A stretch of 9,087 nucleotides of DNA from Lachnospiraceae bacterium (GTDB lineage Bacteria; Bacillota; Clostridia; Lachnospirales; Lachnospiraceae), in NCBI GenBank assembly GCA_017473665.1, contig JAFUKK010000166.1, positions 1 through 9,087 of the forward strand, given 5' to 3'. The notes under the pieces were generated by a model that ran no database searches, was not told the origin of the DNA, and saw only the letters and a program-made list of their open reading frames with translations. A program made the position numbers and the translations under genes. Below, piece by piece: positions 4,579 to 9,087 of the stretch (positions are counted from its first letter, which is position 1; each line of letters opens with the position of its first letter).

Positions 4579-7245
4579 ATGGCAGAGCAAACAGAAATTA
4601 TCAGAAAATCAGCGGACAATACCAACACCAGATTGGAACTGCCACCGGGAGAGGTACGGGTGTCAGTACGTAATCTGGTGGAGTTTGTGCTGCGCCAGGG
4701 TGATATAGACAATCGCCATGCAGGTTCTGTAGAGAACGCCATGCTGGAGGGGGGACGTATCCACCGTAAGATACAGCGGAGCATGGGAGCGGAGTATCAG
4801 GCAGAGGTTAGCCTGCGCTACACCATGCCCTGTAAGAATTATATACTTGTAGTGGAAGGACGGGCAGATGGTATTATTGAAAAGGATGACAGGGTGGTTA
4901 TAGATGAAATAAAGGGGACTTACAGAGCGGTAGAGTACATGAAGGAACCCGTGCCGGTACACCTGGCACAGGCTAAATGCTATGCCTATATCTATGGATT
5001 ACAGCATGAATTGGAAGAAATAGGCGTACGTTTGACCTATTGTAATATGGAATCCGAAGAGATTAGATATTTTCATTTTGATTATACTTTTCGTGAACTG
5101 GAGGAATGGTATCAGCAGTTGCTTCGGGAGTATTTAAAATGGTCGGATTATTCCTGGGAATGGAAGCAGAAACGCCAGGTATCCATAGAGGCATTGCAGT
5201 TTCCGTTTGCATATCGGCAAGGCCAAAAGGAATTAGTTGAGCATGTGTACAAAACCATTTACCATAAGAAAAAGCTATTTTTAGAAGCACCTACCGGTGT
5301 GGGAAAGACCATTTCTACTGTTTTTCCGGCAGTAAAGGCCATAGGGAAAGGGATGGGAGAGAGGATATTCTATCTTACAGCAAAGACCATTACCAGGACA
5401 GTGGCAGAAGAAACCTTTCAGCTGTTGCGTGAGAATGGCTTACGGTTCAAGAGTGTGGTATTAACTGCCAAGGATAAAATCTGTTTTATGGAAGAAACAG
5501 AGTGTAATCCGGAGTATTGCCCCTATGCCAAGGGGCATTTTGATAGAGTGAACGGGGCTATGTTTGACTTGCTGACTCATGAGGAAAGTTTCAGTCGGGA
5601 GAAAATAGAAGAATATGCGCTAAAGCATCAGGTGTGTCCTTTTGAATTTTGTTTGGACATGAGTCTATTTGCAGATGCAGTGATTGGAGATTACAATTAC
5701 TTGTTTGATCCCCACGTTTATCTGAAAAGATTTTTTGCTGAAGGAAATCGGGGGGAACATTTATTTCTGATTGATGAGGCGCATAATCTTTTGGACAGGG
5801 GAAGGGAAATGTACAGTGCTGTACTGGAAAAAGAAAAATTTTTACAGCTCCGTCGCCTTATAAAAGCGACAGTGGCGTCAGAAATATCACAGAAATCAAG
5901 TAAAAACGCCATTTCTGGGCAGTTGACATTAGAGATGACGTTAGATAAGACGGAAGTGTCAGGTGAATATAATAACGCCTGGTTGGAAATAAAAGAAGAA
6001 AAAAATACACACACGCCCCGTTCCCGTGGCCATAGCAGATTTGTACGAAAAGGGTATGGGGAGAGAATCATTCATTTCTTGGAGAGCTGTAATAAGGTGA
6101 TGCTGTCCATGAAAAGAGAATGCAGTGACTATCAGATGCTTTATGAGTTGGATGAGCTGGTAAAGCCTCTCATGCGTCTAAATACCCTATTGGAGGAGTA
6201 TCTGGCGGAACAGGAAGAGTATCCATTGGAAATAAAGCAGGAACTTTTAGATTTTTACTTTAACATCAGCCACTTTCTTGATATTTACGAAAGGGTGGAT
6301 GAACATTATGTGAAGTATTCCCAGCTATGTGATGACGGGACTTTTCAGGTGAAGCTTTTCTGTGTGGATCCCGGCAGGAATCTGCAGGAGTGTATGCAGA
6401 GGGGCCGTAGCAGTATTTTGTTTTCAGCCACATTTCTACCCATACAATACTACAAAGCTTTGCTTGGTGGTGATGAGGAGGATTATGAGGTGTATGCCAG
6501 ATCCGTGTTTGACCAAAGTAAGCGGGGCTTGTTTATTGCGGGGGATGTGACCAGCAAATATACACGCAGGTCTGATGAGGAGTATTTAAATATCGCATGT
6601 TATATAAAGGAAATTGTGGCAGGTAAAGCCGGAAATTATATGGTTTTCTGCCCTTCCTATCAGTTTCTGCGTACAGTGTATGACAAATTTACACAATACT
6701 ATATGGGGGACTGGGAGTGTCTCATACAGCAGGAATTCATGCGTGAAGAAGAAAGGGAGGAATTTCTGGAACGTTTTAGGTCCTGTTCGGCGGGAACGCT
6801 GGTGGGATTTTGTGTGCTGGGCGGGATATTTAGTGAAGGAATTGATTTGAAGAATGACAGCCTTATAGGAAGTATTATTGTAGGCACAGGCATTCCACAG
6901 GTATGTGTAGAAAGACAGATCCTGAAGCAGTATTTTGACAGCCGGGGAGAAAGCGGCTTTGATTATGCTTATCGGTTCCCCGGATTGAATAAGGTGCTGC
7001 AGGCCGGTGGCCGGGTGATTCGTACAGCGGAGGATATCGGTGTGGTGGCTTTGCTGGATGAGCGTTTCAGACAGGGCTCCTATCAAAGGCTTTTTCCCAG
7101 GGAATGGTACTGTTTTCAGCCGGTTAGGCTTCATGATGTAGGGCAGCGGGTGCATAATTTTTGGCAAAATTGGAATAATAACGGAGAAGAGAATTTGTTG
7201 CCGGCTTTGCCGAATTACATCGCTCATGATGACTTGAAGGAATGA
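4579..7245 (+). CDS. PD-(D/E)XK nuclease fused to XPD/DinG-like Fe-S DNA helicase
   Basis: The product has 888 residues. The N-terminal ~200 look like a RecB/Cas4-type PD-(D/E)XK nuclease: His62 in GGRIHRK, Asp97 in EGRADG, Glu110 and Lys112 in IDEIK, and the QAKCY motif with Gln131 and Tyr135. The rest is a superfamily 2 helicase of the XPD/DinG type: Walker A EAPTGVGKT (236-244), DEAH box Asp399-His402, FSATF (615-619), FSEGIDL (751-757) and motif VI QAGGRVIRT (808-816). Cys302, 309, 314 and 353 (with Cys358 nearby) between Walker A and DEAH are candidate iron-sulfur cluster ligands. It would unwind DNA using ATP, probably 5'-to-3' as in related enzymes, and cut single strands or flaps; polarity and substrate are inferred. 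A polar stretch at about 435-495 looks like a variable insertion. The ATG at 4579 has a modest AAAGGG at 4566-4571. It is the third gene of the operon, 47 bases after the DUF4130 gene. Confidence 0.92.
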   Translation: MAEQTEIIRKSADNTNTRLELPPGEVRVSVRNLVEFVLRQGDIDNRHAGSVENAMLEGGRIHRKIQRSMGAEYQAEVSLRYTMPCKNYILVVEGRADGIIEKDDRVVIDEIKGTYRAVEYMKEPVPVHLAQAKCYAYIYGLQHELEEIGVRLTYCNMESEEIRYFHFDYTFRELEEWYQQLLREYLKWSDYSWEWKQKRQVSIEALQFPFAYRQGQKELVEHVYKTIYHKKKLFLEAPTGVGKTISTVFPAVKAIGKGMGERIFYLTAKTITRTVAEETFQLLRENGLRFKSVVLTAKDKICFMEETECNPEYCPYAKGHFDRVNGAMFDLLTHEESFSREKIEEYALKHQVCPFEFCLDMSLFADAVIGDYNYLFDPHVYLKRFFAEGNRGEHLFLIDEAHNLLDRGREMYSAVLEKEKFLQLRRLIKATVASEISQKSSKNAISGQLTLEMTLDKTEVSGEYNNAWLEIKEEKNTHTPRSRGHSRFVRKGYGERIIHFLESCNKVMLSMKRECSDYQMLYELDELVKPLMRLNTLLEEYLAEQEEYPLEIKQELLDFYFNISHFLDIYERVDEHYVKYSQLCDDGTFQVKLFCVDPGRNLQECMQRGRSSILFSATFLPIQYYKALLGGDEEDYEVYARSVFDQSKRGLFIAGDVTSKYTRRSDEEYLNIACYIKEIVAGKAGNYMVFCPSYQFLRTVYDKFTQYYMGDWECLIQQEFMREEEREEFLERFRSCSAGTLVGFCVLGGIFSEGIDLKNDSLIGSIIVGTGIPQVCVERQILKQYFDSRGESGFDYAYRFPGLNKVLQAGGRVIRTAEDIGVVALLDERFRQGSYQRLFPREWYCFQPVRLHDVGQRVHNFWQNWNNNGEENLLPALPNYIAHDDLKE

Positions 7246-7292
7246 CGTCACTGCAATTCTAATCTGACAAAGCCTGATTTTGCGAACTGACA

Positions 7293-7364
7293 CGTGTGTA
7301 AATGTGGATAACTATGTGGATTTGGTGGATTTCTAATATGTTTTCCACCAAAAACTGACACACG
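7293..7364. repeat. Nested inverted repeats containing DnaA-box-like sites
   Basis: An outer pair CGTGTGT (7293-7299) with ACACACG (7358-7364) encloses an inner 9-base-pair stem TTTGGTGGA (7321-7329) with TCCACCAAA (7344-7352). The region also holds a perfect DnaA box (7303-7311), a partial one TGTGGATTT (7315-7323) and a TTTTCCACC (7341-7349). No T run follows on either strand, so I do not call it a terminator. It lies between the helicase stop and the next promoter. Confidence 0.45.
7303..7311 (-). promoter_or_regulatory. Perfect DnaA box
   Basis: TGTGGATAA is the reverse complement of the consensus DnaA box TTATCCACA. A single 9-mer can occur by chance in 9 kb, but two partial boxes follow within 40 bases. 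No replication gene is nearby, so this is not proposed as an origin. A regulatory or DnaA-titration site is possible. Confidence 0.4.
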
Positions 7365-7379
7365 GTACAGGAAATTATC

Positions 7380-7393
7380 TGCAAGGACTTGCA
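7380..7393. repeat. Short palindrome in the intergenic region
   Basis: TGCAAG (7380-7385) and CTTGCA (7388-7393) form a 6-base inverted repeat with GA at the centre. It could be a regulator site for the downstream gene, but it is about 110 bases upstream of its promoter and nothing identifies a binding protein. Confidence 0.25.
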
Positions 7394-7479
7394 AATATCA
7401 CAAAATTCTAGCGTGGAATTCATGGCACAGACTAATACGGTCAATCCTAATATAGACTGTAGTAGTCAAATCAAGGAGA

Positions 7480-7509
7480 TTGTATTTTTTTTTCTGTTTG
7501 TGGTATGAT
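7480..7509 (+). promoter_or_regulatory. Promoter of the DUF4097-like gene
   Basis: A good -10 TATGAT (7504-7509) is preceded by TGG, making an extended -10. A weak -35 TTGTAT (7480-7485) lies 18 bases upstream across a T-rich spacer. Transcription would start near 7516, about 22 bases before the ATG at 7538. The upstream ATG at 7505 lies inside the -10 element and so cannot be the start codon of this transcript. Confidence 0.6.
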
Positions 7510-7537
7510 AGGATATAACCTATGTAAGGAGGAAGAT

Positions 7538-8617
7538 ATGAAAAAATTATTTAAAGGCATTGTTTTATTGATTATGATTGCCGCAATAGCATATTTCGGA
7601 TGGAACTGGTGGGCAAGCAAGAATGAAGATGTGCCGCCGGTGGACGAGCTGGTACAGCATATTACCGGGGGCGGCAGTGGTGATAGTGAACATAAAAGCT
7701 CTGTTCTTGACATTCTGCTCAATGGTGATGGAGAAGGTTCCGGAGGTTTATTAGGTTTTTGGGGGGATGATGATGCAGAGTCAGAGGATTCAGAAGGGAC
7801 ACATGGCCTTGGGGTAAATGATATTATGAATCTGCTGGGCAATGAAAAGGTTCAAGAGGTTTTGGGCGAAGTGGATGTAAAGGAAGTGCTGGGCAGTTTA
7901 GTAAGCGGTGATGGAGAAGCACTGTCCGGTATTGCGGATAAACTGGATGAAATATCTTTAGATGATTTGGCAGATATGGGCGTATATGATATTGATGAGC
8001 AGTCCATGTTTGATGCAGGTCAGGAGACCTATACACAGGAATTGACTGGATTGGATTTGGGGGTATCTATTTCCTGCTTAGATTTGAATGTAGGCGGAGG
8101 TATGTTAAAATTTGTACAGTCTGCAGATGAACATTTCTATTTGACCGGTAAAGATTATGGTAAACTTCAGTATGCTGTAGAAAACGGCAAGCTCCGTCTG
8201 GTAGTGGCTAAGAGTGGCGGTGATGTACAGTCTATTGCGGAGGGCCAGGTAGTATTGGCGATTCCGGCAGGCAGCGATTTCTCACAGGTCAATATGGAAC
8301 TGGCAGCAGGTGCAGTAAGCGGAGAATGTCTTTCTGCGGATGCGCTGAAACTGAATCTGAGCATGGGCAGTGTGAATATACAGCAGTTGCGTGTGGAAGA
8401 TGCAGATATTAATGTAAGTATGGGAGATTTAAAGATTATTCTGGATGGAAAACAGTCCGATTATGATTACAAGGTGTCCAGTGCCATGGGTAAGGTATTA
8501 CTGGGTAGTACCGAGTATTCCGGAGCCGCATCCGGAGAAAAACTGGACAACGGCACCGGCAGAATGCTTGATTTGGAATGCTCTATCGGTAATGTGACCG
8601 TGGGATTTACACAGTAG
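7538..8617 (+). CDS. Membrane-anchored protein with DUF4097-like beta-repeat domain
   Basis: The product has 359 residues. A basic start (MKKLFKG) and a hydrophobic helix at about 8-25 give a membrane anchor with the bulk probably outside. There is no lipobox cysteine and no clear cleavage site, so it is likely an uncleaved anchor. Residues 30-165 form a Gly/Asp/Glu-rich, low-complexity acidic linker. Residues 170-359 are beta-rich and resemble DUF4097 (putative adhesin) domains, with a recurring short motif: LSMGSVNI at about 274-281, VSMGDLKI at 293-300, SAMGKVLL at 315-322 and CSIGNVTV at 348-355. The ATG at 7538 is chosen because AAGGAGG at 7526-7532 precedes it by five bases. The gene is monocistronic, with its own promoter; its stop is separated by a single base from the stop of the opposing kinase gene. 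The function is unknown. DUF4097 domains are common in envelope-stress or regulatory surface proteins of Firmicutes, but no partner is visible here. Confidence 0.85.
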   Translation: MKKLFKGIVLLIMIAAIAYFGWNWWASKNEDVPPVDELVQHITGGGSGDSEHKSSVLDILLNGDGEGSGGLLGFWGDDDAESEDSEGTHGLGVNDIMNLLGNEKVQEVLGEVDVKEVLGSLVSGDGEALSGIADKLDEISLDDLADMGVYDIDEQSMFDAGQETYTQELTGLDLGVSISCLDLNVGGGMLKFVQSADEHFYLTGKDYGKLQYAVENGKLRLVVAKSGGDVQSIAEGQVVLAIPAGSDFSQVNMELAAGAVSGECLSADALKLNLSMGSVNIQQLRVEDADINVSMGDLKIILDGKQSDYDYKVSSAMGKVLLGSTEYSGAASGEKLDNGTGRMLDLECSIGNVTVGFTQ

Positions 8618-8618
8618 A

Positions 8619-9087
8619 TTATAGTAGCGTCTTCAGACAGGCTTCAAAATACAAGCCTTCCTGAGGCGGAATAGCTGCTACATCGCTGGTAGCAATACAT
8701 AGAGAAACAAATGAGGAGGCCGTATCTACGGCCTCTTTTATAGTGTGGCCTTGCATGAGACTACCTGTGAGTACGGCACCAAAGGCATCTCCTGTACCAT
8801 GTCTGGAAGGACCGGTGATTTCTACGGGGCGGATACTAAGTATGCCCTTTTCGTAGATTACATTGGCCATGCCTTTTTCATAAGGGATGCCTGTAAGGAC
8901 GATGGCAGCCGGCGTAAGAGTAGCCAGTCTGCAGCAAATCTTCTCTAAGGTTGCATGAGAGATATGGATAAGATCCGGATGTGCTGCTCCTTGTGCTTGT
9001 GCCGGATATGTGGTGCCGGTTAACAGGCAACTTTCTGTCAGATTGGGCGTAATTACATGGGCATGGGGAAGTAATTGGCGTAAGCTG
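8619..9087 (-). CDS. Pyridoxal/pyridoxamine kinase, PfkB family (N-terminal part outside window)
   Basis: On the minus strand the frame is open from the window edge to TAA (complement of 8619-8621), giving about 156 C-terminal residues. The first part reads LLPHAHVITPNLTESCLLTG, a hallmark of pyridoxal kinases. The later GPSRHGTGDAFGAVLTG holds the PfkB catalytic GTGD motif, with Asp as the general base and glycines forming the anion hole. The enzyme would phosphorylate pyridoxal, pyridoxamine or pyridoxine with ATP to salvage vitamin B6 cofactor in the cytoplasm (PdxK/PdxY type; I cannot choose between the symbols). The N-terminal substrate-binding part and the start lie beyond 9087. An internal ATG (complement of 8868-8870) is not the real start. 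The gene converges on the DUF4097-like gene with one base between the stops. Confidence 0.9.
   Translation of the reverse strand, partial: SLRQLLPHAHVITPNLTESCLLTGTTYPAQAQGAAHPDLIHISHATLEKICCRLATLTPAAIVLTGIPYEKGMANVIYEKGILSIRPVEITGPSRHGTGDAFGAVLTGSLMQGHTIKEAVDTASSFVSLCIATSDVAAIPPQEGLYFEACLKTLL
8716..8740 (+). terminator. Rho-independent terminator for the DUF4097-like gene, embedded in the kinase coding sequence
   Basis: GAGGCCGTA (8716-8724) and TACGGCCTC (8727-8735) form a perfect GC-rich 9-base-pair hairpin followed by TTTTA on the plus strand, 98 bases after the stop at 8617. The other direction lacks a T run, so it should act only on rightward transcripts. In the kinase frame the same bases encode the EAVDTAS segment, so the signal must satisfy two constraints. 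Confidence 0.6.

Noticed and set aside
6586..7293. 235-codon open frame on the minus strand inside the helicase gene
   Set aside because: It is antisense to the conserved helicase motifs, with no family resemblance and no start signal, so it is a shadow frame.
7293..7364. Terminator of the helicase operon
   Set aside because: Stems are present but no T run follows in the plus direction. I found no convincing terminator for this operon in 7246-7480.
7505..7537. ATG at 7505 as start of the DUF4097-like protein
   Set aside because: It lies within the -10 element. AAGGAGG and a typical membrane-anchor start fit the ATG at 7538.

Overview
The window looks like a chromosomal segment of a Firmicute, probably class Clostridia and Lachnospiraceae-like. 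This is inferred from moderate GC, strong AGGAGG-type ribosome binding sites, a bacterial-type AsnA, Gram-positive LexA boxes (GAAC-N4-GTTC), and the radical SAM / DUF4130 gene pair common in that group. No mobile-element gene, tRNA, rRNA or CRISPR array was seen.

Layout, left to right. (1) 2-487: C-terminal end of an unrecognised protein. (2) 573-1580: asnA, ammonia-dependent asparagine synthetase, with a possible promoter (505-533) and a strong bidirectional-looking terminator (1593-1622). (3) 1623-2347: about 725 bases with no credible gene. Most of this is a giant imperfect inverted repeat. Two roughly 230-base units (1661-1888 and 1988-2225) lie head to head around an apex with two smaller palindromes. 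(4) 2348-7245: three same-strand genes behind a promoter (2269-2297) with two LexA/SOS operator-like boxes, one in the spacer and one over the expected transcription start. The genes encode a radical SAM protein with a helix-hairpin-helix tail, a stand-alone DUF4130 protein, and an 888-residue fusion of a PD-(D/E)XK nuclease with an XPD/DinG-like iron-sulfur helicase. (5) 7246-7537: 292 bases with a perfect DnaA box, nested stems and a promoter. (6) 7538-8617: a membrane-anchored protein with a DUF4097-like beta-repeat domain, whose likely terminator sits inside the opposing gene. (7) 8619-9087, minus strand: C-terminal part of a PfkB-family pyridoxal/pyridoxamine kinase.

Two items are the most interesting. 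The first is the putative SOS-inducible three-gene DNA repair cassette: the radical SAM and DUF4130 families are associated with DNA repair but their chemistry is not established, and here they appear tied to LexA control and to a nuclease-helicase. The second is the large inverted pair of diverged non-coding units just upstream. These keep local hairpins and conserved sequence blocks but not a reading frame, which suggests a structured RNA or dispersed repeat family. I cannot tell from the sequence alone whether either has been described before.
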